The notes: generated from the letters alone by a model not told the origin. Shown: positions 33,197 through 42,202, numbered from the stretch's first letter. The stretch: DNA of 64,000 nt from Bacteroidota bacterium (GCA_023441805.1 JAEZNO010000041.1:1-64000); one strand, 5' to 3'. Made by a program: numbers and translations.

Positions 33197-34543
33197 ATGA
33201 TAATTGAAGTTAAAGTACCCAGTCCGGGTGAATCCATCACAGAAGTGCAATTGGCCTCATGGCTGGTAAAGGATGGCGATATAGTTGAACGCGATGCTGA
33301 AATTGCAGAAGTTGATTCAGATAAAGCAACACTAACTCTCAATGCACCGGAATCGGGCAAAATCAGCATAAAAGTTGCCGAAGGCGATACAATTAATGTC
33401 GGCACCGTGGTCGCATCAATTGATACAGAGGCAAACGGTGGCACAGTCTCAGAAACAGCTGACAAGCAACCTGTAGCTGATAAAAATGCAGTTGAGACCC
33501 CTGTAAAAGAATCCGATAAAAAGAGTGAAAAGAAATCAGCTGAACCCATAACTGTTGAAAGTAAGACAACATCAGGTAAGGCTCATATAACACCTCTGGC
33601 CAAAAAGATGATGGAAGCCAACAACCTTACAAGCGAAGAAGTGCTTCAGCAGGTTGGAAACAAGCGCGTAGGCAAAGCCGATATTGAATCAGTAACAGCA
33701 GGCAAACAGGAAACTGCTGTGTCAGTAGAGAATAAGCAAACTGATGAAAGTATTGCTGAAGAAAAAGCGCAATCACTTGATAAAGCAGGAACAGACAATG
33801 TAAGAGAAGTAACCAGGACAACAGAGCGTAAGAAACTTAGTACGTTAAGACAAAAGCTTGCCCAACGATTGGTTTCGGTAAAGAATGATACTGCAATGCT
33901 AACCACATTTAATGAGGTTAATATGTCGGGTATCATGGAAATGCGTAAGAAATACAACGACAAATTCAAAGAGAAATATGGCATTTCGCTTGGATTCATG
34001 TCGATTTTCACAAAGGCGGTAACAATTGCCCTGGAGCAATCACCTCAGGTGAACTCAATCATTGACGGGGATGAAATGATTTACCACAACTATGTTGATG
34101 TCGGCATAGCAGTAAGTTCACCTAAAGGATTGGTTGTACCGGTAGTAAGAAATACCGAATCGATGACTATTCCTGAGATTGAGCTTAAAATAAAGGAGTT
34201 GGCCGATAAGGCTAGGAATAACAAACTATCGCTCGAAGAGATGACCGGAGGTACATTTACTATATCAAATGGCGGTGTATTTGGTTCATTATTATCAACC
34301 CCAATCCTTAATCCTCCACAAAGTGCCATACTTGGCATGCATAATATTGTTGAAAGGCCAATAGCTCAAAACGGACAGGTAGTGATTGCACCAATGATGT
34401 ATGTTGCTTTATCTTATGATCACAGAGTAATTGATGGCAGAGAATCGGTTACATTCCTCGTAAAAGTTAAAGAGTTACTTGAGAATCCAATGCTTATGTA
34501 TTTTGAGGGAAAAGATCCGGTAAAAGGGATTTTGGGATTGTAA
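33197..34543 (+). CDS. sucB: 2-oxoglutarate dehydrogenase E2, dihydrolipoyl succinyltransferase
   Basis: This 448-residue E2 core enzyme transfers the succinyl group from lipoate to CoA. The lipoyl domain is at 1-80, with the lipoylated lysine K43 in EVDSDKATLTLNAPESG. A charged, Lys/Glu/Thr-rich linker follows. The peripheral-subunit-binding domain is at about 130-165 (ITPLAKKMMEANNLTSEEV), then a second linker. The catalytic acyltransferase domain at about 215-448 has the active-site histidine in SYDHRVIDGRESV. It is downstream of sucA on the same strand and likely cotranscribed. Confidence 0.95.
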   Translation: MIIEVKVPSPGESITEVQLASWLVKDGDIVERDAEIAEVDSDKATLTLNAPESGKISIKVAEGDTINVGTVVASIDTEANGGTVSETADKQPVADKNAVETPVKESDKKSEKKSAEPITVESKTTSGKAHITPLAKKMMEANNLTSEEVLQQVGNKRVGKADIESVTAGKQETAVSVENKQTDESIAEEKAQSLDKAGTDNVREVTRTTERKKLSTLRQKLAQRLVSVKNDTAMLTTFNEVNMSGIMEMRKKYNDKFKEKYGISLGFMSIFTKAVTIALEQSPQVNSIIDGDEMIYHNYVDVGIAVSSPKGLVVPVVRNTESMTIPEIELKIKELADKARNNKLSLEEMTGGTFTISNGGVFGSLLSTPILNPPQSAILGMHNIVERPIAQNGQVVIAPMMYVALSYDHRVIDGRESVTFLVKVKELLENPMLMYFEGKDPVKGILGL

Positions 34544-34703
34544 ATTTCTGGAGAGAAACAACCACCTATTTATATAACAACCAAATTAAGAAAAGACATT
34601 CTTGATTTAGTTCTAAAATTATCTTGAATACTAATGCCTGTTTATTTCGGGGATTTCATTCTTATGTGAGTATCCGATGCATCAAGTAATGTGTTTTAAT
34701 GAG

Positions 34704-34711
34704 TAATTTTG
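34704..34711 (+). promoter_or_regulatory. nadB -7 box (TAATTTTG)
   Basis: TAATTTTG on the plus strand fits TAnnTTTG and ends 21 bases before the nadB ATG. Confidence 0.5.
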
Positions 34712-34732
34712 CTGAGATTTTAAAAAAAAGAA

Positions 34733-36337
34733 ATGCGCAAAAAGGTTGATTTCCTAGTAATCGGAACAGGAATAGCCGGTTTAAGCTTTGCACTTAAAGT
34801 AGCCGACTCCGGAAAAGTATGTATTGTCACCAAAAGAGAGGCAGAGGAAAGTGCCACTCATTATGCACAGGGTGGCATAGCGGCTGTAATGTATACTCCC
34901 GACACTTATGAAAAGCATATAAGGGATACTATGATTGCCGGTGATGATCTTAGTGATCCTGAAATTGTAAGAATAACCATCACTGAGTCTACCGAAAGGG
35001 TACGTGAACTTATTAACTGGGGAGTTGAATTCGATAAGAATGTTAGCGGGAAATACGATCTGGCAAAAGAAGGCGGACACTCAGAGTTCAGAGTACTTCA
35101 TCATAAAGACCAAACAGGTGCTGAAATTGAGGCCACACTACTAAACCGTGTTAAGGAACATCCAAACATTGAGATTCTTGAAAACCACTTTGCAGTTGAT
35201 CTGATTACACAGCATCACCTTGGAACTGAAGCTGAACAAAATGCTAAAGAAATTGAATGCTATGGTGCTTATGTACTCAATAAGGCAAATCATCAGATAA
35301 TTACCGTTCTCTCGAAGATTACAATGGTATGCACGGGAGGCTCAGGAAATGTTTATGCCACAACAACCAACCCACCCGTTGCAACCGGCGATGGAATTGC
35401 AATGGTTCAAAGGGCAAAAGGTGAAATTGACAGGATGGAGTTTATCCAATTTCATCCGACTTCTCTTTATAATCCTCAGGAGAAACCATCATTCCTGATC
35501 ACTGAAGCTCTGCGAGGTTCAGGTGCTGTATTAAAGACCAGAGAAGGAAAAGAGTTCATGCAAAAGTATGACCCTCGACTATCCCTTGCACCTCGCGACA
35601 TAGTAGCACGTGCTATTGACAACGAATTGAAAATAAGTGGTGATGATTATGTTTGTCTCGATGCAAGACACCTATCGATGGATGTGATACTTAATCATTT
35701 CCCGACAATTTACGCTAAGTGCCTGAGTATTGGAATCGATATGACTAAAATGATGATTCCTGTAGTCCCGGCAGCTCATTATACATGTGGGGGAATTAAA
35801 GTCGATGCCTGGGCAAGGACAACAATCAAGAATTGCTTCGCCTCAGGAGAATGCTCATCTACAGGTTTACATGGAGCCAATCGATTAGCATCCAATTCTC
35901 TGCTTGAGTCACTTGTTTTCTCACATCGTGCTTCAGTGGTGGCTAAAGAGGAGTTTAGGAAAATCAATTTTAATGAAACCATTCCTGACTGGGATGATAA
36001 AGGAACAGTTTTCAATGAAGAGATGATTCTTATCACCCAGTCAACCAAAGAACTCCAATCGCTGATGACCAATTATGTAGGAATTGTTCGTTCTAATCTC
36101 AGATTAAAAAGAGCACTCGACAGGTTACAAATATTGGAAAAGGAAACAGAAGAACTGTATGAAAAGTCAGTTCTTACCGAAAAGATATGTGAGTTAAGGA
36201 ATATGATATCGGTCGCTTCTTCTATTATTGTAATGGCTACTAACCGCAAAGAAAGCAGAGGACTGCATCATTCAATTGATTATCCTAGAAGAACAGAGGT
36301 GACTTTGCCGACTGTTGAGGAAGGAGATTCTCTCTGA
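34733..36337 (+). CDS. nadB: L-aspartate oxidase
   Basis: NadB oxidises L-aspartate to iminoaspartate with FAD, the first step of de novo NAD synthesis. The 534-residue protein begins with the FAD-binding FLVIGTGIAGLSFALKVAD (8-26) and ESATHYAQGGIAAV. Substrate-binding and catalytic segments include GGHSEFRVLHHKDQTG, FIQFHPTSLY, ALRGSGAVLKT and PAAHYTCGGIKVD. SSTGLHGANRLASNSLLE follows, and the C-terminal helical domain is present. nadA and nadC are not in the window, so the pathway is split. nadK is encoded at 47.4 kb but is not linked. Confidence 0.96.
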   Translation: MRKKVDFLVIGTGIAGLSFALKVADSGKVCIVTKREAEESATHYAQGGIAAVMYTPDTYEKHIRDTMIAGDDLSDPEIVRITITESTERVRELINWGVEFDKNVSGKYDLAKEGGHSEFRVLHHKDQTGAEIEATLLNRVKEHPNIEILENHFAVDLITQHHLGTEAEQNAKEIECYGAYVLNKANHQIITVLSKITMVCTGGSGNVYATTTNPPVATGDGIAMVQRAKGEIDRMEFIQFHPTSLYNPQEKPSFLITEALRGSGAVLKTREGKEFMQKYDPRLSLAPRDIVARAIDNELKISGDDYVCLDARHLSMDVILNHFPTIYAKCLSIGIDMTKMMIPVVPAAHYTCGGIKVDAWARTTIKNCFASGECSSTGLHGANRLASNSLLESLVFSHRASVVAKEEFRKINFNETIPDWDDKGTVFNEEMILITQSTKELQSLMTNYVGIVRSNLRLKRALDRLQILEKETEELYEKSVLTEKICELRNMISVASSIIVMATNRKESRGLHHSIDYPRRTEVTLPTVEEGDSL

Positions 36338-36403
36338 TTCAGTTTATTCTACTAGCTTTCAAATTATAAACTTGTAAAACAGCACTCAATTTAATCAATA
36401 AAT

Positions 36404-36934
36404 ATGGCACTTATAAGACCCGTTAAAGATAAGCATCCCAAATTCGGGAAAAATTGTTTCTTCGCTGAAAATGCAACAGTGGTAGGAGAAGTTGAATTGG
36501 GAGATAACTGCAGTGTATGGTTCAATGCAGTGATAAGAGGTGACGTACATTATATCAAAATCGGTAATAATGTCAATATACAGGATGGAGTTATAGTACA
36601 TTGCACTTACCAAAAGTCACCGGTAAATATTGGGAACAATGTCTCAATTGCCCATAATGCCATAGTTCATGGATGCACAATTCATGATAATGTTTTAATT
36701 GGTATGGGGTCAATAATCATGGACGATGCTGTAATTGAAAGCAATTCAATAATAGCTGCAGGTGCTGTGGTATCGCAAGGTACTCATGTTGAATCAGGTT
36801 CAGTATGGGCAGGCATCCCGGCAAAAAAGATCAAAGACATTGACACTTCGCTTCTGGAGGGACAAGTCAACAGGATCTCGAAAAGTTATACAATGTATGC
36901 CAGCTGGCACGATGATAATGTAAAACCTATATAA
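36404..36934 (+). CDS. gamma-carbonic-anhydrase family protein
   Basis: This is a 176-residue left-handed beta-helix (hexapeptide-repeat) protein. The three zinc-ligand histidines of the gamma-class are in place: H66 in GVIVHCTY, and H84 and H89 in SIAHNAIVHGC with the usual five-residue spacing. Such proteins form trimers. Some hydrate CO2; many (YrdA/PaaY type) have no shown activity. It lies 66 bases after nadB and 82 before the zinc peptidase gene, so the three may be cotranscribed. Confidence 0.9.
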   Translation: MALIRPVKDKHPKFGKNCFFAENATVVGEVELGDNCSVWFNAVIRGDVHYIKIGNNVNIQDGVIVHCTYQKSPVNIGNNVSIAHNAIVHGCTIHDNVLIGMGSIIMDDAVIESNSIIAAGAVVSQGTHVESGSVWAGIPAKKIKDIDTSLLEGQVNRISKSYTMYASWHDDNVKPI

Positions 36935-37016
36935 ATTTAACTGTCACATTGTCGTATTAATTACGTATGGCAGACTTTTTGCTCTAATCAAAACATACAA
37001 ACACTAAGAAGAAACG

Positions 37017-37694
37017 ATGAGTTACTTATTGATATTTTTTGTCTTTATGATCGCCAGTTGGGCAGTTGGCGCACGATTAAAGTCTAAATTCCGTGAATAC
37101 AGCGAGATTCCGGTCAATTATGGTTTGAGTGGAAGGGAAGTCGCCGAGAAGATGTTATATGAGAATGGAATTACTGATATTCAGGTACTTTCAGTTGATG
37201 GACAACTTACCGACCACTATAATCCGCAAAAAAGGACTGTAAACTTAAGTCACGAAGTATATAATGGCAGGAGTATAGCCGCAGCAGCCATTGCAGCCCA
37301 CGAATGTGGTCACGCAGTTCAGCATGCCGAAGCATATTCATGGTTGCAGATGCGAACAGCACTGGTACCGGTGGTAAGCTTCTCATCAAAATGGGTACAA
37401 TGGATTCTGCTGGGTGGTATCTTATTGATTAATTCATTCCCTCAGTTATTGTTAGCCGGTATTGTTCTGTTTGCATTAACAACATTGTTCAGCTTTATAA
37501 CCTTACCGGTTGAAATAGATGCCAGTCGTCGTGCTACCGCATGGCTTGATGGCAGTGGCGTTGCTACCACGGCTACTTTACCAAAAGCAAAAGAAGCTCT
37601 GCGTTTGGCAGCTTATACTTATGTTATAGCTGCGCTTGCATCCTTAGCAACACTGATGTACTACATAATGATTTATCTTGGAAGAAGAGATTAA
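37017..37694 (+). CDS. membrane zinc metallopeptidase (Zn_peptidase_2, YugP-like)
   Basis: This is a 225-residue membrane protein of the YugP/DUF-type zinc peptidase family (Pfam Zn_peptidase_2). An N-terminal membrane segment (1-18) is followed by the metal-binding HECGH at 95-99 in AAIAAHECGHAVQHAEAY. Two more hydrophobic hairpins lie at about 118-165 and 200-218. The family sequence VEIDASRRATAWL is present. Substrates are unknown. A strong terminator follows. Confidence 0.9.
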   Translation: MSYLLIFFVFMIASWAVGARLKSKFREYSEIPVNYGLSGREVAEKMLYENGITDIQVLSVDGQLTDHYNPQKRTVNLSHEVYNGRSIAAAAIAAHECGHAVQHAEAYSWLQMRTALVPVVSFSSKWVQWILLGGILLINSFPQLLLAGIVLFALTTLFSFITLPVEIDASRRATAWLDGSGVATTATLPKAKEALRLAAYTYVIAALASLATLMYYIMIYLGRRD

Positions 37695-37766
37695 TATTTC
37701 ATGATTGAATTTAAGGTTGAAGAGCATAGATTTTCTTTTTGATTGTTTAGTGAATGAATAGATTAC

Positions 37767-37800
37767 CAGACACCGGGACACTCCGGTGTCTGTTTTTTTT
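37767..37800 (+). terminator. terminator after the zinc peptidase gene
   Basis: A 10-bp perfect stem CAGACACCGG / CCGGTGTCTG with a 6-base loop is followed by eight T residues. It is 72 bases after the stop. Confidence 0.92.
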
Positions 37801-37802
37801 GC

Positions 37803-37810
37803 TACTTTTG
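37803..37810 (+). promoter_or_regulatory. -7 box (TACTTTTG) of the DedA-like gene
   Basis: TACTTTTG lies directly after the preceding terminator and 40 bases before the ATG at 37851, matching TAnnTTTG. Confidence 0.5.
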
Positions 37811-37850
37811 CGCACTCAATTGCAACAGATATTTACTAAAGCAACAACCA

Positions 37851-38465
37851 ATGAAGTGGTTACGCCAATTGTACGACTGGGTACTCGGATGGGCTGAAAG
37901 TGCCTATGGAACTCTTGCTCTTTTTATTCTCTCTTTTATAGAGTCTGTATTTTTCCCTGTACCACCCGATGTATTACTAATTGCTTTAGCCTTAGGGAAA
38001 CCGAATAAAGCATTTTACTTTGCCGCTGTTTGCTCTGTTGGTTCAGTATTTGGTGCATTAGTAGGCTATTCTTTAGGATATTACGCTTGGATAGCATCCG
38101 ATGGCAGCTTCACTCCATTTGCCCACTTCTTCTTCAATAATATCCCCGGATTCACTGAGACACTCTATTACGATATTAAGGAACTATTTGACAAATGGGA
38201 CTTCTGGGTAATATTCACTGCCGGTTTCACTCCTATCCCTTACAAAGTATTTACTATCACTTCAGGAGTATTCCAGATGAATTTGTTTATGTTCATCATC
38301 GCATCAGTAATTAGCAGAAGTGCCAGGTTTTTCCTTGTTTCAGGACTTATATGGAAATACGGTCCAAGTATAAAAGGATTTATTGATAAATACTTTAATG
38401 CATTGGCATTAGCATTTACAGCTCTCATTATACTAGGTTTTGTGGTGATCAAGTATGCATTCTGA
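37851..38465 (+). CDS. DedA/SNARE-associated family membrane protein (YqaA-like)
   Basis: This is a 204-residue inner-membrane protein of the DedA (VTT domain) superfamily. The motif IESVFFPVPPDVLLIALALGKP lies in the first re-entrant region. FTAGFTPIPYKVFTITSGVFQMNL is the second conserved G-F/TPIPYK motif. About four hydrophobic helices are seen. DedA proteins are thought to flip or recycle lipid carriers such as undecaprenyl phosphate; function here is inferred. Its stop codon directly abuts that of ppc on the other strand. Confidence 0.88.
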   Translation: MKWLRQLYDWVLGWAESAYGTLALFILSFIESVFFPVPPDVLLIALALGKPNKAFYFAAVCSVGSVFGALVGYSLGYYAWIASDGSFTPFAHFFFNNIPGFTETLYYDIKELFDKWDFWVIFTAGFTPIPYKVFTITSGVFQMNLFMFIIASVISRSARFFLVSGLIWKYGPSIKGFIDKYFNALALAFTALIILGFVVIKYAF

Positions 38466-41060
38466 TTAAACAGCATTTCTGGCAGCATTTATATTGCCGA
38501 ATAGCGATCGCATTACCAGCTTTTCATACGTCTCCTTTAATTCAGTGGTGTCTCTTTCTATCATTATTAAGGCATATTGCTGAATGACAAGTAGTGGTAG
38601 GACTATATTCTCGCGAAGCGTAATACTCTTTCTGCTTCTGGGATTATCTTCCAGCAAAACCACCATTCTTGCAACTTTTAATAACATTTGCCTTGTAAGC
38701 TCGAACTCATCATGTATAATCTTCCAGAACTCGCCATACTTTGGATCATCAGCCATATATTTTGTAATCTTAAAATTTGATTTGCTGATACTTTGCATAC
38801 TATTTGAAACCAAAGCCTTAAAGAAGTTAGAGCTCTGATAAAGCTTTACCAACTGCTGCAGATTTCCTTTATCCTCTTGTTCTTTTAATGCAGTACCGAA
38901 TCCAAAGTAACCCGGCACATTTTGCTTTAGTTGACTCCATGCTCCTACAAACGGAATTGCCCGAAGATCATCTAGCTTGAGTGGTCCTTTACTTTTTCTA
39001 CTTGTAGGTCTGCTACTTATGTTAGCCATTCCATAATATTTCAATGTACTCTTCTCTTCAAGGTATTGAATAAAAAGTGGGTGATTCTTGAATTCATCAT
39101 ACTTCCTGAACCCTGATTCTGATAGCTCTTTTATTAATTCTCTTTCCTCTTCAGTCAAATCCTTCTCTGCCTGATTATATGTATTGTTCGATAGACCTGC
39201 TGTAATCAGATATCCAAGGTTATGCATAGCCGATTGGATAATTCCATAATGTGAGCTGATTGTTTGTCCTTGTAGTGTTAATTGAATTTGTCGACTCTCA
39301 ATCCTGCTTCCCAATGCTGAATAGAAAAGATGTGCATTACCCCCTCCCCTGGCTGGAGGGCCACCTCTGCCATCAAAAAACGTAACTTCGATTCCTGCAT
39401 CTCTTGAGACTTTCGTAATGCTCTCTTTAGCAGTAAAAATCGACCAGTTGGCAGTCATATATCCACCATCCTTTGTTCCATCTGAAAATCCAAGCATTAC
39501 TGTTTGTTTATCCTGACGCTGATTCAGATACCTTTTGTACGAAGAATTCCAATACAGCTCAAGCATAGAATCACCTGCACCTCTTAAATCATCGATAGTC
39601 TCAAAAAGTGGCACTATATCAACCCTTGGCTCATTCCAACCGGTTAGCTTTAATAAACCAAGAATACGTGCTACATCTATTGCACCACGACAATTGCTGA
39701 TGATATACCTGTTACACCCAAACTCTCCATTGCGTTGTTGAATTTGCCTAATTGCTTTAAATGATCCTAAAGTGTCCTTAACTATCTCATCATTAAAATC
39801 ATCAACATTTATTCTTCCTTCCATATTAATGATTGCTGTGATCTGATCATCTAAATGCATTTGGTCAAACCCTGCAGGAAGTAAATTTTTGTTTGATGCA
39901 ATAACTGATGCAAAAGCTGACGCAATAACCCTGCTATCCTGCCTGATATCAAAACTAGCGAAATGCCATCTGAACATAAATACCTTCCTCCTAAAATTCT
40001 GGAAGTTTGAAAGAAATAAGCTATGATGCTTCTCAATCAGATTTCTTTCAATTTCCATTAAACTGTTAAAGAAGAAATCAAAGTCCTTCTCCAATTCATT
40101 CTTTGGAGCAGATTCAGTTTGATTGGAGCTTGTATTACCATCCTTCTTTGAGGGCAACTTATCTGTTAGAAACTGCTCCAGTTTCTCAAGCTTATCTATA
40201 ATTCCAATGAAAGTGAGCCTGCGTTTTATTTTATTGATGTCATCCAGATAGCAAGAGATCAGTGATGTACGGATCAGCTCTGCCACTTTTAATGTTGTTT
40301 CCACATTCACAAAAGGATTACCATCACGATCACCACCCGGCCAGAAACCAAAGCTGATGAGTTGAGAGTTAGAGTCAGTTTCATCGGGAAAGAACTCAGC
40401 GATTTTATCAATTAGATTGCCTGCTGATGGATAGAATACATTCACCAGATACCACACAAGGCGTTGAGCTTCATTATAAGGGGTTGGTTTGTTCTTCCTG
40501 AAAAACGGCGTTTTACTCAATTGATGCATATAATCACGAACACTTGAGATTCGCTTTTCAGCAATGGCATTTGATAGATCCTTACTTATGGCAAGTACAG
40601 TTCCCGGATAAAATTGTGTTGGGTGTGCTGTTAAAACTACTCTTACCCCAAAGTTTTTCAGAAAGAGTTTTAGTTTCCACTCTAAATTATCACTCTTCAC
40701 TCTCAACAGAAATTGCGCTAAAGACTGAGGCCCGTCAACTCTGTGAATCTTGTCAAATGCAGCATCCTCAAGTGAATCGACCAGTAATATCTGTCGCTCA
40801 ACATACTGAATTACATGAAAAAGTATATCAATCTTATGCTGCTCCGTTAATCCCGGACGGTTTTTTGCCAAAAACTCATCAATTATCCTTACAGGATCCT
40901 TTCCCTCATCAAGTCCCTTTTCACATTCTTCCCTTAAAATAGGAATAAGCAATCCCGTTTTCACTGCATCATCCATCGGAATAGTCAAAAACAGATTGCT
41001 GTATAGATTGAAGTTGAGTTCTACAAGTTCTTCAAAGTTCTTTACTATCAAGTCACTCAT
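38466..41060 (-). CDS. ppc: phosphoenolpyruvate carboxylase (divergent Bacteroidota type)
   Basis: Ppc makes oxaloacetate from phosphoenolpyruvate and bicarbonate to refill the TCA cycle. The 864-residue protein has the catalytic histidine motif VVLTAHPTQFYPG (H146), where most enzymes have TAHPTE. Other motifs are FGFWPGGDRDGNPFV, MLGFSDGTKDGGY and FFDGRGGPPARGGGNAH. The C-terminus reads FGNINAARNAV instead of the canonical ...RNTG. The PEP-binding core therefore looks intact but the protein belongs to a divergent branch. It is transcribed toward the DedA-like gene with no spacer. Confidence 0.93.
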   Translation of the reverse strand: MSDLIVKNFEELVELNFNLYSNLFLTIPMDDAVKTGLLIPILREECEKGLDEGKDPVRIIDEFLAKNRPGLTEQHKIDILFHVIQYVERQILLVDSLEDAAFDKIHRVDGPQSLAQFLLRVKSDNLEWKLKLFLKNFGVRVVLTAHPTQFYPGTVLAISKDLSNAIAEKRISSVRDYMHQLSKTPFFRKNKPTPYNEAQRLVWYLVNVFYPSAGNLIDKIAEFFPDETDSNSQLISFGFWPGGDRDGNPFVNVETTLKVAELIRTSLISCYLDDINKIKRRLTFIGIIDKLEKLEQFLTDKLPSKKDGNTSSNQTESAPKNELEKDFDFFFNSLMEIERNLIEKHHSLFLSNFQNFRRKVFMFRWHFASFDIRQDSRVIASAFASVIASNKNLLPAGFDQMHLDDQITAIINMEGRINVDDFNDEIVKDTLGSFKAIRQIQQRNGEFGCNRYIISNCRGAIDVARILGLLKLTGWNEPRVDIVPLFETIDDLRGAGDSMLELYWNSSYKRYLNQRQDKQTVMLGFSDGTKDGGYMTANWSIFTAKESITKVSRDAGIEVTFFDGRGGPPARGGGNAHLFYSALGSRIESRQIQLTLQGQTISSHYGIIQSAMHNLGYLITAGLSNNTYNQAEKDLTEEERELIKELSESGFRKYDEFKNHPLFIQYLEEKSTLKYYGMANISSRPTSRKSKGPLKLDDLRAIPFVGAWSQLKQNVPGYFGFGTALKEQEDKGNLQQLVKLYQSSNFFKALVSNSMQSISKSNFKITKYMADDPKYGEFWKIIHDEFELTRQMLLKVARMVVLLEDNPRSRKSITLRENIVLPLLVIQQYALIMIERDTTELKETYEKLVMRSLFGNINAARNAV

Positions 41061-41251
41061 AAATACACTTTAAAGTATAACACATAATGATGGCCATCGC
41101 TATTTAGTCACATTAATAAATAACATCACCAAGATGAGCTTGCCTACACAACCTTTGACAAATTAATGATAGATGGAGAATTAATTAAAAATTAAAGATT
41201 AGACATATTCTGATCATGAACGGTACAAAATCTATACAAAAAAATTCTTTT

Positions 41252-41307
41252 TGTGTAGTTAAGTGGGACCTTCATGTGTAGTTAATGTGTACTCTTTGTA
41301 AAGTAAG
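41252..41307. repeat. 11-bp tandem repeat (TGTGTAGTTAA)
   Basis: Units are TGTGTAGTTAA (41252-41262), a 12-base variant GTGGGACCTTCA, TGTGTAGTTAA again (41275-41285), TGTGTACTCTT and TGTAAAGTAAG. The repeated unit is identical to one in the array at 29779-29789, 11.5 kb away. Confidence 0.75.
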
Positions 41308-41400
41308 TATATGTATGTGTATTTGGAGTTCTTAATTTCGGATTCAGAATTGAATTGGAGGGAAATTAATAGCTCAAACTCAATGATCATACTTAGTACC

Positions 41401-41575
41401 TATCTCATTTTAAAAGGAAACAAGATACGACTCCCAACTACATCTCATTCAAAAGATTTAACTCAGTGACCGACTGCGATTAATATCTCGTTCGAAAGGA
41501 ACGAGAATATGCTCAATGACTGTAATTCGACTTTATCAAGTCAAAAAGGAATGAGACTGCGCTCCTTCTCATACT
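41401..41575. repeat. degenerate 40-50-bp repeat with hairpin
   Basis: Four related segments begin at 41401 (TATCTCATTTTAAAAGG), 41441 (CATCTCATTCAAAAG), 41484 (TATCTCGTTCGAAAGG) and 41534 (TATCAAGTCAAAAAGG). They share downstream ACTGCG or ACGACT motifs. The third contains a perfect 8-bp stem TCTCGTTC / GAACGAGA around GAAAG at 41486-41506. Confidence 0.5.
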
Positions 41576-41593
41576 TAATAATTGAGACAAAAA

Positions 41594-41626
41594 AAAAGAG
41601 ACCGCCTTATCTTGGCAGCCTCTTTT
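41594..41626 (-). terminator. terminator of the ompH-like gene
   Basis: On the minus strand AAAAGAGGCTGCC pairs with GGCGGTCTCTTTT (two mismatches) around a 7-base loop, followed by a T-run. It lies 22 bases after the stop at 41648 and shares its left arm with the 6564 and 29636 hairpins. Confidence 0.8.
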
Positions 41627-41647
41627 ATATGTTTAGATAGCAAAAAC

Positions 41648-42163
41648 TTACTTTAATCCGAGTTTTCTTTTTACTAATGCCATGATATCATCTGCTGGCT
41701 CAGTGTATAATACCAGACCTTCAGTTGAATTGAAAATGAAAGAATAACCATTTTCCTTTGCTACATCTCTAACGGCATTACGTGCTTTCTCAATGATAGG
41801 AGCAGTTAGTTCATTCTCTTTTGCCTGAAGCTCTTCCTGAGCTGTTTGCTGAAACTCTTGTATTCTGCGTTGTAGGTCAATAATTTCCTTCTCTTTAGTC
41901 TGCTTAATAATGTTTGACATTGTTGCCTGATTGGCTTGGTAGTCTGAGAGCTTATTTTCATACTCTGTTTGCATAGCCTGGAATTGTGACTGAAGCTGTT
42001 CCTGGAAAGCAGTAAATTCTTTCCTTATACTGTCCTGACCAGGCATTTGTTCGTAAAGCTGAGCAAAATTAATATGGCCTAACTTCTGTGGTTTCTGGGC
42101 ACCGGCCTGTAATGCAACACCTGCAATGATTACTACCAGAAATACTCTAATTATTTGTTTCAT
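41648..42163 (-). CDS. OmpH/Skp-family periplasmic chaperone (copy 1)
   Basis: This 171-residue exported protein has a signal peptide (IIRVFLVVIIAGVALQAGA, cleaved near residue 22) and then the Skp pattern KLGHINFAQLYEQMP. A long coiled coil (about 45-125) rich in Gln and Glu follows, then the C-terminal strand segment YSFIFNSTEGLVLYTEPADDI. Skp proteins hold unfolded outer-membrane proteins in the periplasm for BamA. It is the last gene of the bamA-ompH-ompH cluster but has its own promoter box. Confidence 0.92.
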   Translation of the reverse strand: MKQIIRVFLVVIIAGVALQAGAQKPQKLGHINFAQLYEQMPGQDSIRKEFTAFQEQLQSQFQAMQTEYENKLSDYQANQATMSNIIKQTKEKEIIDLQRRIQEFQQTAQEELQAKENELTAPIIEKARNAVRDVAKENGYSFIFNSTEGLVLYTEPADDIMALVKRKLGLK

Positions 42164-42194
42164 TTTCGCTTTTAAGGATTTAATGTAAAGTTTG

Positions 42195-42202
42195 CAAATT
42201 TA
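42195..42202 (-). promoter_or_regulatory. -7 box (TAAATTTG) of ompH copy 1
   Basis: The minus strand has TAAATTTG ending 31 bases before the ATG at 42163, matching TAnnTTTG. Confidence 0.5.

Larger units (their letters stand above)
41061..41647. other. 587-bp gene-free interval upstream of ppc
   Basis: No gene is seen. The interval contains an 11-bp repeat tract (41252-41307) matching that at 29.7 kb. It also has a degenerate 40-50-bp repeat (41401-41575) that includes a perfect 8-bp hairpin, and the ompH terminator (41594-41626). No clear ppc promoter box was found. Confidence 0.8.
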
